Positions 20,465 through 27,516 of a stretch of 32,357 nt of DNA are shown here, one piece after another. The DNA comes from Clostridiales bacterium. Lineage in GTDB: Bacteria > Bacillota > Clostridia > Saccharofermentanales > UBA5734. Made by a program: the position numbers and the translations under genes. Position 1 is the first letter of the stretch. Each line of letters starts with the position of its first letter. The notes beneath the pieces are model-generated. The model did not search any database, was not told where the DNA came from, and saw only the letters and a program-made list of their open reading frames with translations. The stretch is taken from positions 1-32,357 of the forward strand of contig DOFA01000171.1 in NCBI GenBank assembly GCA_003532195.1, read 5' to 3'.

Positions 20465-20549
20465 AAAAGCTTTCGGTTAGGAAATAGAACAGGATTTTAC
20501 CGGCTTCGGTCGTATAACAGCCTTCTTCCTGATCATGGAATCTGCGCAT
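20451..20549 (-). CDS. Candidate 32-residue small protein
   Basis: A short minus-strand frame that begins MRRFHDQEEG and ends in ILFYFLTESFFKDS. Its ATG is preceded by AAAGGGGG at 8 nt, a strong Shine-Dalgarno sequence in otherwise noncoding sequence. The C-terminal half is hydrophobic and aromatic. Its stop codon lies inside the 3' end of the EamA gene on the opposite strand. I do not recognise the family. The strong binding site is the main argument that it is translated; no promoter was convincing. Confidence 0.4.
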   Translation of the reverse strand: MRRFHDQEEGCYTTEAGKILFYFLTESFFKDS

Positions 20550-20568
20550 GCCATAGTCCCCCTTTGAA

Positions 20569-20585
20569 GACCATACTCAATGGTC
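20569..20585. repeat. Inverted repeat GACCAT-N5-ATGGTC
   Basis: A 6-bp perfect inverted repeat with a 5-nt gap lies between the small minus-strand frame and the glycosyltransferase gene. It may be a regulator site for either direction; chance occurrence cannot be excluded. Confidence 0.3.
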
Positions 20586-20684
20586 GAAGGCCCAGCCGGA
20601 ATGTTCCATTTTACAGATCAGTCAGCAGCTGAATATGATATGATATTGTTCAGTAAGATGATTGAATCAGGAAGGATGACAGGC

Positions 20685-22316
20685 ATGGTGATCGTCCTGG
20701 TTATTGATTCAATGAGCTGCACCAACAATGGCACCAGCATATCCTCCAAACGCTTTGCCGAAGCGCTGCGTCAGCATGGCCACACGGTCCGGGTGGTGAC
20801 GCTGGGCGAGCTGTCTGCCAGCGGCCCGGATCCGGAGACTGGCCTGGAAATGTTTTATGTGCCTGAGTTGATTGTGCCGATTGTCAGCGCGCTGGCCCAC
20901 AAACAAAAAGATGTCTGGGCCAGGCCGGTTCGCCAAACGCTGGAACAGGCCTTTGCCGGCGCCGATGTGGTTCATGTCTTTAATCCCTGGCCTTTGGAGA
21001 AAAAAGCTGCCCGTGTTGCCCGGCGCATGGGCATCCCGGTGTTGGGCGCATTCCACTGCCAGCCGGAAAACATTACCTACAATATTGGTTTGAGCCGTTT
21101 CCCTCTGGCTGCGCACCTGGTGTATGATCTGCTTGACCTGTTTTATTATCGTAAATTTAACCACATCCATTGCCCGTCCCGATTCATTGCGGATCAGCTG
21201 CGCCGGCACGGTTACAGGCAGCGGCTGCATATCATATCCAACGGCGTACATCCGGACTTCGGGCCGGCTGCGCCGAAAGAACCCCTGCTGAATAAACCGT
21301 TCCGGATCCTGATGGTCGGCCGGCTTTCCCCGGAAAAACGGCAGGACGTCCTGATCCGCGCAGTAGAATTGTCCAGCCATCGCGCCGACATCCAGCTTAT
21401 TTTTGCCGGCAAGGGGCCTTGTGAACAGAAACTGCGTCAAATGGGGCAGACGCTGTCGCATCCGCCTGTTTTCTGCTTTTTAAGCATGGGTGAATTGATC
21501 CGTCTGATGCAGAGCTGTGATCTCTATGTGCATTCATCTGACGTGGAGATTGAAGGCATAGCCTGTCTGGAGGCATTCACCTGCGGACTTGTGCCGGTCA
21601 TATCTGATAGCCGCATGAGCGCGACGGCCCAGTTCGCCCTGGCGCCGGAAAACCTTTTTAAGTCAGGCAGCCCGACCGCGCTGGCGGAACGCATGGATTA
21701 CTGGCTGGAAAATCCCGCCCGGCTGCAGCAAGCCAGCCAGGAATACATGCGCTTCAGCCGGAAGTATACCCTGGAGCACAGCATCACGAGCATTGAGTCC
21801 GTTTATGCTTCGCTGATTCATCAGCAGGATTTGCATCGCCCCGGCGGCTGGCTCTTCAACACCTGCTCGCGCTTGTTCTATACGGCGTTCGCTGTTCCCG
21901 TCCTGTACATCTGGATGCGGGCGGTCCTGGGCGCCAGGATCAGGGGCGCCGGCAACTATCGCCGCCTGCGGGGCGCCCTGACCGTCTGCAATCATGTCCA
22001 CGGCCTGGACAGTGTGCTGGTGGCGCTGTCGCTGTTTCCCCGCCAGGCTGTTTTCACTTCACTGCCTGCCAATATGAATTCCCTCTGGCCGGGTGCAGTC
22101 ATCCGTTTGCTGGGCGGCGTGGCTGTAACCGGCAAACCGCACGAATTGAAATCGTTTATGGATGAAATGAAATACCTGCTGGCCCGCGGCCGGGTGGTGC
22201 ATTTTTTCCCGGAAGGAGAACTGGAACCTTACAACCGGCGTCTGCGCGACTTCAAAACCGGCGCTTTTTATCTCGCTGCCCGGGCGCAGGTGCCGATCGT
22301 GCCCCTGTCGATTTAA
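20685..22316 (+). CDS. GT4 glycosyltransferase fused to PlsC-like acyltransferase, cut by in-frame TAA
   Basis: A two-domain membrane-lipid enzyme (543 aa to the stop). Residues ~1-370 are a GT-B fold glycosyltransferase of family 4 type: NGTSISSKRFAEALRQHGH near the N-terminus, GRLSPEKRQDVLI near residue 210, and the donor-binding EIEGIACLEAFTCG near 290. Residues ~390-543 are a 1-acylglycerol-3-phosphate acyltransferase domain with H437-x4-D442 (NHVHGLD) and FPEGELEPYN. The frame stops at TAA (22314-22316) directly after VPIVPLSI, yet 52 further codons in the same frame encode the expected acyltransferase C-terminus. The start used is the ATG at 20685 with AGGAAGG at 9 nt; longer frames upstream lack a site and homology. 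It is either a recent nonsense mutation, a sequencing error or a readthrough case. The glycosyltransferase half should still function. Confidence 0.85.
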   Translation: MVIVLVIDSMSCTNNGTSISSKRFAEALRQHGHTVRVVTLGELSASGPDPETGLEMFYVPELIVPIVSALAHKQKDVWARPVRQTLEQAFAGADVVHVFNPWPLEKKAARVARRMGIPVLGAFHCQPENITYNIGLSRFPLAAHLVYDLLDLFYYRKFNHIHCPSRFIADQLRRHGYRQRLHIISNGVHPDFGPAAPKEPLLNKPFRILMVGRLSPEKRQDVLIRAVELSSHRADIQLIFAGKGPCEQKLRQMGQTLSHPPVFCFLSMGELIRLMQSCDLYVHSSDVEIEGIACLEAFTCGLVPVISDSRMSATAQFALAPENLFKSGSPTALAERMDYWLENPARLQQASQEYMRFSRKYTLEHSITSIESVYASLIHQQDLHRPGGWLFNTCSRLFYTAFAVPVLYIWMRAVLGARIRGAGNYRRLRGALTVCNHVHGLDSVLVALSLFPRQAVFTSLPANMNSLWPGAVIRLLGGVAVTGKPHELKSFMDEMKYLLARGRVVHFFPEGELEPYNRRLRDFKTGAFYLAARAQVPIVPLSI

Positions 22317-22475
22317 TTCCGGCAGCCTGCCGGCTGGCGCCGCCTGCTGCGGAAAAAGCCGGTCATGGTGCTGAATGTCGGCCGGCCGATTCACCCGGTT
22401 TCACGTGATTACAAAACCGATGCCCGGAAGCGCATGGAAGAAACCAGGAGAGCCATGCACGTGCTGAATCAATAG
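22317..22475 (+). pseudogene. Orphaned C-terminal tail of the acyltransferase domain
   Basis: Fifty-two sense codons, in the same frame as the preceding gene, run from after its TAA to a TAG at 22473-22475. They begin FRQPAGWRRLLRKKPVMVLN and continue with VGRPIHPVSRDY, the usual end of PlsC-like domains. There is no internal start with a good ribosome binding site, so it would be made only by readthrough or if the TAA is an error. Confidence 0.75.
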
Positions 22476-22507
22476 TCGGCGATGCGGCGAGGGGTTGGCT
22501 GACCTGC

Positions 22508-22789
22508 CTATCTGGCTATCTGCCTGGACTTGAGTGATACGATCTTGCGGATGCTGTCTTCCGACAGATGGAATCGTTCTGCCAGATCATCGATCCGGCA
22601 GCCTGTCTGATATGCCTGGTGAATCTGGGCGTTACGCCGCCATAGCAATTCCCGGCTGCCGCTGCAGGTTCCCCAGGCCTGCCGCCGTGTCGTCTGCCGG
22701 GGAATATATAACAACTTTCCGTCAATATGTTGCTGAATAGCTGCCACCAATTCCGGCGGCAGCACATCGCTGACGTTGATATAGGCCAT
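22508..22789 (-). CDS. CD3324-family HTH protein
   Basis: A 93-residue protein matching the clostridial CD3324 family (Mor-like helix-turn-helix). The N-terminal half has the family pattern YINVSDVLPPELVAAIQQHI followed by GKLLYIPR. The middle WGTCSGSRELLWRRNAQI and the HTH RIDDLAERFHLSEDSIRKIV occupy the rest. It probably binds DNA as a small transcription factor; the targets are unknown. The ATG is preceded by GGAG at 7 nt. The gene sits behind a 220-nt leader with a short upstream ORF, two hairpins and an intrinsic terminator, so expression is probably controlled by attenuation. Confidence 0.87.
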   Translation of the reverse strand: MAYINVSDVLPPELVAAIQQHIDGKLLYIPRQTTRRQAWGTCSGSRELLWRRNAQIHQAYQTGCRIDDLAERFHLSEDSIRKIVSLKSRQIAR

Positions 22790-22809
22790 TTTTCTGCTCC
22801 ATTTCCTCT

Positions 22810-22838
22810 AAAAAAATACCGCCGGATTACCCGCGGTA
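22810..22838 (-). terminator. Intrinsic terminator inside the CD3324 leader
   Basis: Minus-strand stem TACCGC/GCGGTA (22833-22838 with 22817-22822), with GG/CC inside, followed directly by seven U (22810-22816). It lies upstream of, not after, the coding region, so it must be bypassed for expression. Confidence 0.7.
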
Positions 22839-22936
22839 CAAATAGCCGCTCATGGCTTGCTGTTCATGAGCCGGCAACCTGGGGTCATTCGACAATCGAT
22901 GCCGGACACGAAAAATCGTGCCCGGCACCGGCTGAA

Positions 22937-22972
22937 TTAGGTGTTAGCCACCTCTTCATCTTTCATTGCCAC
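22937..22972 (-). CDS. 11-residue leader peptide ORF
   Basis: GTG start with AAAGGGGG exactly 7 nt upstream, encoding MAMKDEEVANT and then TAA. It begins about 40 nt after the predicted transcription start and ends shortly before the first large hairpin, as expected for a translated leader peptide that controls downstream folding. There is no run of a single amino acid, so it is not a classical amino-acid attenuator. Confidence 0.45.
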   Translation of the reverse strand: MAMKDEEVANT

Positions 22973-23019
22973 AAAATCGCCCCCTTTCAGAAGAAATTTG
23001 ACGTCGCGACTTCATTAAT

Positions 23020-23048
23020 ATTATATCCGGCTCCGGCAGAACAGGCAA
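23020..23048 (-). promoter_or_regulatory. Promoter of the CD3324 leader
   Basis: On the minus strand TTGCCT (23043-23048), 17-nt spacer, perfect TATAAT (23020-23025). It lies directly after the epimerase stop codon and gives a leader of about 220 nt. Confidence 0.6.
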
Positions 23049-23060
23049 TGGAAAGAATGA

Positions 23061-24017
23061 TTATAGAACTTCATTCCCAATCAGGCTGCCATGGCTGATC
23101 AGCCAGTCCAGGCAAGCCCGGATGGCCTGATACGATGAGAAGCGCGGCGTAAAGCCGAGAAGGCGCCGGGCTTTGTCCATTGAGCAGCAGGGCGAATGCC
23201 GGAGATGATCATAGGTTGCAGCGGCATCCTCGCCGGACACCCCTTGCGACCAGACATCATACGGCTGGAAGATCAGTTCGGCTTCACGGTTGAACCAGCG
23301 GGCTACTTCGCGGGCATAGCCGGCCAGGGTGACCGCGGCCGGCGATACGGCGTGGAATCCCTGGCCGAAACTTGCGCTGCCATTTTGCAGCGCCGCCAGC
23401 ATGACGCCGGCCACATCAGCGGCGTGAACATGATGGAGCGTTTCCATGCCGAAATTCGGCAAAGTCAGCGGCCTGCCTTCGCGCAGATCCCGGAACACCT
23501 GCAGGTTCAGGTTGCCCTGGGGATTGACCGGACGGAAGCCTTCGGCAACAATATGTCCGGGATGGACGATCGTTCCCGGGAAACCGTTTGCCGCAAACAA
23601 CTGCCGGATCGTCAGATCCATTTGGTTCTTTTCCCGGCCATATTCGTCAATCGGATTGCGGTTCAGATGCTCCGGGCATGGCACAATCGTGCTGGGGCCA
23701 TGCATCCAGATGCTGCCGCAGACGATGTAGTGGCTAACCTTGCCCTGCAAAGCCCGGATCAACTGACGCATATCGTCATCCTTGAAGCAGATCATGTCAA
23801 TGACGATGTCACTTCCCAGAGCGGCGACCTGCCCGTTAAAGCCGTCCTGATCCCTGTCCAGCGAAACCTGCCGGACAGCCTGCCAGCAGTCTGGTTCACC
23901 CGGAGGCACCGTCTGGCCGCGGCTGACGTTGGTCACTGCATAACCGGATTCGAGCAGCATCGGGACCAGATAGGATCCGACGCGGCCCTTGCCGCCGAGA
24001 ATTGTAATCTGATGCAT
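23061..24017 (-). CDS. NAD-dependent epimerase/dehydratase-like (SDR) protein
   Basis: A 318-residue extended/atypical short-chain dehydrogenase. A Rossmann nucleotide-binding loop GGKGRVGSYLVP starts at residue 8. The YxxxK pair appears in DEYGREKNQMD near residue 125, and HHVHAADVAGVMLAAL near 195 is typical of epimerase-family C-terminal halves. It is expected to act on a nucleotide sugar or similar polyol in the cytoplasm; the reaction cannot be fixed from sequence. The start ATG has GAGGTG at 7 nt, and this site overlaps the stop of the RNA methyltransferase gene 6 nt upstream, so the two are coupled in one operon. Confidence 0.85.
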   Translation of the reverse strand: MHQITILGGKGRVGSYLVPMLLESGYAVTNVSRGQTVPPGEPDCWQAVRQVSLDRDQDGFNGQVAALGSDIVIDMICFKDDDMRQLIRALQGKVSHYIVCGSIWMHGPSTIVPCPEHLNRNPIDEYGREKNQMDLTIRQLFAANGFPGTIVHPGHIVAEGFRPVNPQGNLNLQVFRDLREGRPLTLPNFGMETLHHVHAADVAGVMLAALQNGSASFGQGFHAVSPAAVTLAGYAREVARWFNREAELIFQPYDVWSQGVSGEDAAATYDHLRHSPCCSMDKARRLLGFTPRFSSYQAIRACLDWLISHGSLIGNEVL

Positions 24018-24023
24018 TACAAA

Positions 24024-24794
24024 TCACCTCACATCTGTTTCTTTGCTGTAAAACTGGTTTTTACTGTAAAAATCATAAGCTGCAATACCTACCGCGACCG
24101 GCAGGTTGAGGGAGTCGATCTGGTCGCTGTGCCGGATCACGACAGGGGTGCCGATCTTGAGGAATGTGCCGTCCAGCCCGGTCGCCTCATTGCCGAAAAT
24201 CAGGCTGCAGGGGCGGGAAGCCTGCGGCCGAAGGTCATTCAGGGATACTTTTCCCTGGAGCATGAAAGGGTAAAGGTCATGCTCAGGATAGCCCATCCGG
24301 TAATCAGAAAAGAGATCGAAGTATTGGAAATTAATCCGGAAAAAAGCACCCATCGAAGCGCGGATGACCTTCGGGTCGAAGATGTCCAGGCCTGGACGGA
24401 TAATGGCCAGATCACGGATGCCGAAGCCGAGGACGGTGCGGATGATGGTTCCCAGGTTACCCATGTTGCTGGGATTGACCAGGACGACATGAGGGCGGCC
24501 CGGATCGAGGGAAAGGGAATATTTCTTGAATACGCCGATGACATAGCAGTTTTCCTTGGCGCTGATCCGGCTGATCAGCCGGTCGTTGGCCAGAATGCCA
24601 ATCCGATGACTGCTGCAAATTTGATCGATTTCAGAGATTTCCGGGCTTGCCCGCAGATCGGAGCTGGTCAGGACAGCCAGAGCCGTTTCCGGTCTGCCCT
24701 GCAGCAGTTCAATGGTCGGGTAGGCGCCCAGTGAGTAGGAATAATCAAATTCTTTCTTATAAGGTTTAAAAAGCAGCTCCATCGGAAATCCCAT
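24024..24794 (-). CDS. SpoU/TrmH-family RNA 2'-O-methyltransferase
   Basis: A 256-residue SPOUT-class methyltransferase that uses SAM to methylate a ribose of tRNA or rRNA. Motif 1 is NPSNMGNLGTIIRT (~108-121), motif 2 is SLIFGNEATGLDG (~195-207) and motif 3 is IDSLNLPVAVGIAAYDF (~225-242), which together form the trefoil knot. The N-terminal ~95 residues replace the usual L30e-like substrate domain and look lineage-specific. The target base cannot be assigned. Two in-frame ATGs (24794 and 24782) lack strong ribosome binding sites; the second has GGGA at 6 nt. It lies first in a two-gene operon with the epimerase and has its own promoter (24833-24861). Confidence 0.88.
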   Translation of the reverse strand: MGFPMELLFKPYKKEFDYSYSLGAYPTIELLQGRPETALAVLTSSDLRASPEISEIDQICSSHRIGILANDRLISRISAKENCYVIGVFKKYSLSLDPGRPHVVLVNPSNMGNLGTIIRTVLGFGIRDLAIIRPGLDIFDPKVIRASMGAFFRINFQYFDLFSDYRMGYPEHDLYPFMLQGKVSLNDLRPQASRPCSLIFGNEATGLDGTFLKIGTPVVIRHSDQIDSLNLPVAVGIAAYDFYSKNQFYSKETDVR

Positions 24795-24832
24795 CCGGAT
24801 CCGGAAACTCGACGCCGGTCCATGCAGTCACT

Positions 24833-24861
24833 ATTATCCTATAAACAGCATAAGGCCGCAA
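24833..24861 (-). promoter_or_regulatory. Promoter of the methyltransferase/epimerase operon
   Basis: On the minus strand TTGCGG (24856-24861), 17-nt spacer, GATAAT (24833-24838), in the 78-nt gap after lacI. Confidence 0.45.
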
Positions 24862-24872
24862 CAGGCTGGGGA

Positions 24873-25907
24873 TCATCCCGGCGAAAGGGCGGATACAGTT
24901 TCGCGCTCAACGAGAATATGATTGGCGCACATGAACTTGTCATTTTCGATTTTGTTCTCGATCTTGCTGATTAGAATCTCAATTCCTTTAGCAGCCATGT
25001 ATTTGCGGTCAACGCGCACGGTTGTCAGGGCAGGCTCGATATAGCTGGAAAGGATGATGTCGTCAATGGCGATGACTGAAATGTCCGCCGGCACCCGAAT
25101 ATGCTGCTTTTTCAGGCTGCGCAGGGCGCCGATGGCGAAGATGTCGGCATTGCACAGGATAGCTGTAGGCCGCCGCGGGCTTTTCAAGATTCTGTTCATT
25201 GCCTCTTCGGCGGTATCCTCGTCCTGGGCGTTCATTTGCACCCAGCCGGCGGTCATGTCCATCTGGTATTTTTCCAGAACCTGCCGGTAGCCCTTGAAAG
25301 TTTGCTGGCCAAAGAACTGCGAATGGCCGCTGCTGATATCGCTGCCGAGATAGCCGATTTCACGGTGCCCTTTGCTGACCAGGTGCTCGACAGCCAGCGT
25401 GGCCGCCGATTCATAATCAAAGATGACATAGCCGATACCGGAAACCGGCAGGTAATTGTCCAGAATGACCGTCGGGCAATCGCAGGCATGGATCCGCTCG
25501 ATGACCAGCGGGTCAAGGTAACCGAGGACGATGATGCCATCGACATCCCGCGACTTGATGACCTTGGGTATCTCCACCGTCTTGTCGGGTGCGACGGTTG
25601 CGACGCAATAAATCAGGTTATATTGCCGGTTTTCACTTTCGCGGATCAGGTGGTTGTTCAGTTCCGAGTAGAAAGACTGTTCCAGCAGGGACAGCTCCCG
25701 GTCGGTCAGAACGGCGATGTTGCCGGTCCGGTTGAAAAGCAGGCGGCGGGAGCTTTCATTGGGAATAAAGTCCATCTGCCTGACGATCTCGAGAATTCTG
25801 GCTCGGGTTTCCTTGCTGATGCCGTCCTTGCCATTGATAGCCAAGGATACCGCCGTAGGAGAGACACCGGCGACAGCGGCGACTTGTTTGATGGTGATTC
25901 TGGCCAT
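24873..25907 (-). CDS. LacI-family transcriptional repressor
   Basis: A 344-residue regulator. The N-terminal HTH is classic (TIKQVAAVAGVSPTAVSLAIN) with the hinge helix around residues 48-58 (IPNESSRRLLFNRT). The rest is a periplasmic-binding-protein-like sugar sensor ending ADISVIAIDDIILSSYIEPALTTV. It likely releases DNA on binding a sugar or sugar phosphate from the divergent operon. The start has AGGAGG at 12 nt, longer than usual, but no better start exists. It is divergent from the DegT-led operon, and matching operator-like sites sit at both start sites, so it probably represses both itself and that operon. Confidence 0.93.
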   Translation of the reverse strand: MARITIKQVAAVAGVSPTAVSLAINGKDGISKETRARILEIVRQMDFIPNESSRRLLFNRTGNIAVLTDRELSLLEQSFYSELNNHLIRESENRQYNLIYCVATVAPDKTVEIPKVIKSRDVDGIIVLGYLDPLVIERIHACDCPTVILDNYLPVSGIGYVIFDYESAATLAVEHLVSKGHREIGYLGSDISSGHSQFFGQQTFKGYRQVLEKYQMDMTAGWVQMNAQDEDTAEEAMNRILKSPRRPTAILCNADIFAIGALRSLKKQHIRVPADISVIAIDDIILSSYIEPALTTVRVDRKYMAAKGIEILISKIENKIENDKFMCANHILVERETVSALSPG

Positions 25908-25969
25908 TTCTTGCTGGATCCTCCTGGTTCATTCCTTTGGCTCGGAGCTGCTGCCGGGCCTTAGAATCG

Positions 25970-25985
25970 AACTTAATGCTTTTAT
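25970..25985 (-). promoter_or_regulatory. LacI operator candidate at the lacI start site
   Basis: On the minus strand ATAAAAGCATTAAGTT matches the operon-side site (26148-26163) at 14 of 16 positions, but is less symmetric. It overlaps the predicted transcription start of lacI. Confidence 0.55.
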
Positions 25986-25990
25986 AGACT

Positions 25991-26018
25991 ATAATAGCTG
26001 ATTGTTCGTCTCTGTCAA
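25991..26018 (-). promoter_or_regulatory. Promoter of the LacI-family gene
   Basis: On the minus strand TTGACA (26013-26018), 16-nt spacer, TATTAT (25991-25996). The -35 is part of a perfect TGTCAA-N7-TTGACA inverted repeat (26013-26031). Confidence 0.6.
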
Positions 26019-26101
26019 GCGCTAATTGACATAATGACAAAATCTACCGGTATATATTTGGTTATGTAAATATAATGCACGAAAAAACGCCCTTTATTAC
26101 T

Positions 26102-26115
26102 CGGAAACGCTCTCT
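26102..26115 (+). promoter_or_regulatory. Possible cre (catabolite control) site
   Basis: CGGAAACGCTCTCT agrees with the CcpA cre pattern TGNAANCGNTNNCA except at its two ends. It lies directly upstream of the operon -35 box, where catabolite control would be reasonable. The match is imperfect. Confidence 0.25.
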
Positions 26116-26143
26116 TGACAAGCTGAAATGATCTGCTTATAAT
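26115..26143 (+). promoter_or_regulatory. Consensus promoter of the DegT-led sugar operon
   Basis: TTGACA (26115-26120), 17-nt spacer, TATAAT (26138-26143): a full consensus promoter, the kind that needs strong repression. Confidence 0.75.
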
Positions 26144-26147
26144 CGAG

Positions 26148-26163
26148 ATAAAAGCTTTTAGTT
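26148..26163 (+). promoter_or_regulatory. LacI operator candidate at the operon start site
   Basis: Contains the perfect 12-bp palindrome TAAAAGCTTTTA (26149-26160) with a central GC, as in LacI-family operators. It sits at the predicted +1, five nt after the -10 box, and is repeated in degenerate form at the lacI start site. Confidence 0.6.
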
Positions 26164-26195
26164 ATAATTACGGTATTGGCATAAGGAGGCACACG

Positions 26196-27476
26196 ATGAA
26201 AGAGAAACTGGCTTTGTATGGCGGGCCAAAAACGAAAACGACGCCCAATTACCCCATGTACCCGGGCGGACTGGAAATCGGCGATGAAGAACGCAAACAG
26301 ATCAATGAAGTCCTCGACCGGAAATATCTGTTCCGTTATTATGGACCCGAAGATTTCCCATCCAAAGTCGCGGAATTCGAACAGAAGTTTGCCGCCCGGA
26401 CCGGAGCGAAGTTCTGCCTGGCCGTCAATTCCTGCACCTCAGCCCTGATCACATCCCTGGTTGCCTGCGGTGTCGGGCCGGGCGACGAAGTGATTGTCAC
26501 CGGCTATACCTTTTTTGCCTCCTGTGCAGCAATCGTTGCTGCCAAGGCCATACCGGTCATCGCGGAAGTGGATGAAACCCTGACTATAGATCCGGATGAT
26601 ATTGAAAAGAAGATCACCCAGTCGACCAAAGCGCTGCTGATTGTCCATATGCGCGGCGTTCCCTGCGACATGGACCGGATCATGGCGATCGCCCGCAAGC
26701 ACAGCCTGCGGGTCATTGAAGACGTCGCCCAAGCCTGCGGCGGATCCTACAAGGGTAAAGCCCTGGGAACTTTCGGCGATTGCGGCTGCTTCTCCTTCCA
26801 GTACCACAAGATCATCACTGCGGGTGAAGGCGGCGCGATTATCACCGACGATGAGCTTCTCTACAACCGCTGCATGGGTTACCATGACACGGCAGCCTGC
26901 TGGCGGCCGAACCGTTTTGCCGAACAGCGCTATGAAGGCGAGCTATTCTGCGGCGTCAATTACCGGATGAGCGAGTTGACCGGCGCAGTCATGCTGGCTC
27001 AGCTAGGCCGCCTGGACAACCTGATCGCCGAGATGCGCCGCGCCCAGAAACGGATCATCAGCGGCATCGCCGGTACCCCGGGTATTAAAATCCGCCCGGT
27101 CAACGATCCGGAAGGCGATGTGGGCATCTGCCTGATGTTCTACCTCGATCAGGCCAGCAAGATCGAAGAATTTGGCAAGGCGTTACAGGCTGAGGGCGTC
27201 AATGCCTCCGGTGTTTTCAATTCCGGGATTCCGGACTGGCACATTTATGCCCACTGGAAGCATGTTATCGGCCAGATGACACCCAACGAGATCAAATGCC
27301 CCTGGAGCTGCCCCTACCATAAAGGCGAACCGGTCGAATACGACGCCGGCATGAATCCGAAAACCCTGGAATACCTGAGCCGGGTCGTGCACCTGGATAT
27401 ACCGGCCCAGCTCACCGATGAAGATTGCGACCTGATCGCCGCCGCCATCCGAAAGGTGGCAGCCGTTCTGGCCTGA
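26196..27476 (+). CDS. DegT/DnrJ/EryC1/StrS-family PLP aminotransferase
   Basis: A 426-residue sugar aminotransferase-fold enzyme. The PLP-binding Lys205 lies in FSFQYHKIITAGEGG, preceded by VIEDVAQACGGSYKGKALG, the Asp and Gln that contact PLP. AVNSCTSAL near residue 76 holds the phosphate. Family members transfer an amino group between glutamate or glutamine and a keto sugar or keto-cyclitol; some act in catabolism in reverse. Its position first in a LacI-controlled operon with a Gfo/Idh dehydrogenase and two TIM-barrel isomerases suggests turnover of an amino sugar or aminocyclitol rather than antibiotic synthesis (inference). The start follows AAGGAGG at 6 nt. Confidence 0.92.
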   Translation: MKEKLALYGGPKTKTTPNYPMYPGGLEIGDEERKQINEVLDRKYLFRYYGPEDFPSKVAEFEQKFAARTGAKFCLAVNSCTSALITSLVACGVGPGDEVIVTGYTFFASCAAIVAAKAIPVIAEVDETLTIDPDDIEKKITQSTKALLIVHMRGVPCDMDRIMAIARKHSLRVIEDVAQACGGSYKGKALGTFGDCGCFSFQYHKIITAGEGGAIITDDELLYNRCMGYHDTAACWRPNRFAEQRYEGELFCGVNYRMSELTGAVMLAQLGRLDNLIAEMRRAQKRIISGIAGTPGIKIRPVNDPEGDVGICLMFYLDQASKIEEFGKALQAEGVNASGVFNSGIPDWHIYAHWKHVIGQMTPNEIKCPWSCPYHKGEPVEYDAGMNPKTLEYLSRVVHLDIPAQLTDEDCDLIAAAIRKVAAVLA

Positions 27477-27516
27477 AGCCCTGCAGAAACCTGCCGATTT
27501 TAAAGGAGGCCTTCCC

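Larger units (their letters stand above)
22790..23012 (-). ncRNA. Structured leader RNA/attenuator of the CD3324-family gene
   Basis: The predicted transcript carries in order: an 11-codon ORF (22937-22972) whose end folds as AGGTG-GCTAA-CACCT, a 12-bp hairpin TGCCGGGCACGA/TCGTGTCCGGCA (22900-22927), a hairpin GCTCATG/CATGAGC (22845-22875), and an intrinsic terminator (22810-22838) ending 20 nt before the coding region. That is the layout of an attenuated or ligand-sensing leader. No known riboswitch consensus was recognised. Confidence 0.55.

Noticed and set aside
22828..22841. T-box-like GTACCGCGGG in the CD3324 leader
   Set aside because: It resembles the end of the T-box sequence, but the TGGN that pairs with the tRNA acceptor end is missing, no specifier-loop structure is evident, and the downstream gene is not amino-acid related. 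The bases are explained as part of the terminator stem.
23196..24734. A 512-codon open frame on the plus strand
   Set aside because: It is antisense to the epimerase and RNA methyltransferase genes, which have clear motifs and ribosome binding sites; its translation shows no domain. It is a GC-rich shadow frame.
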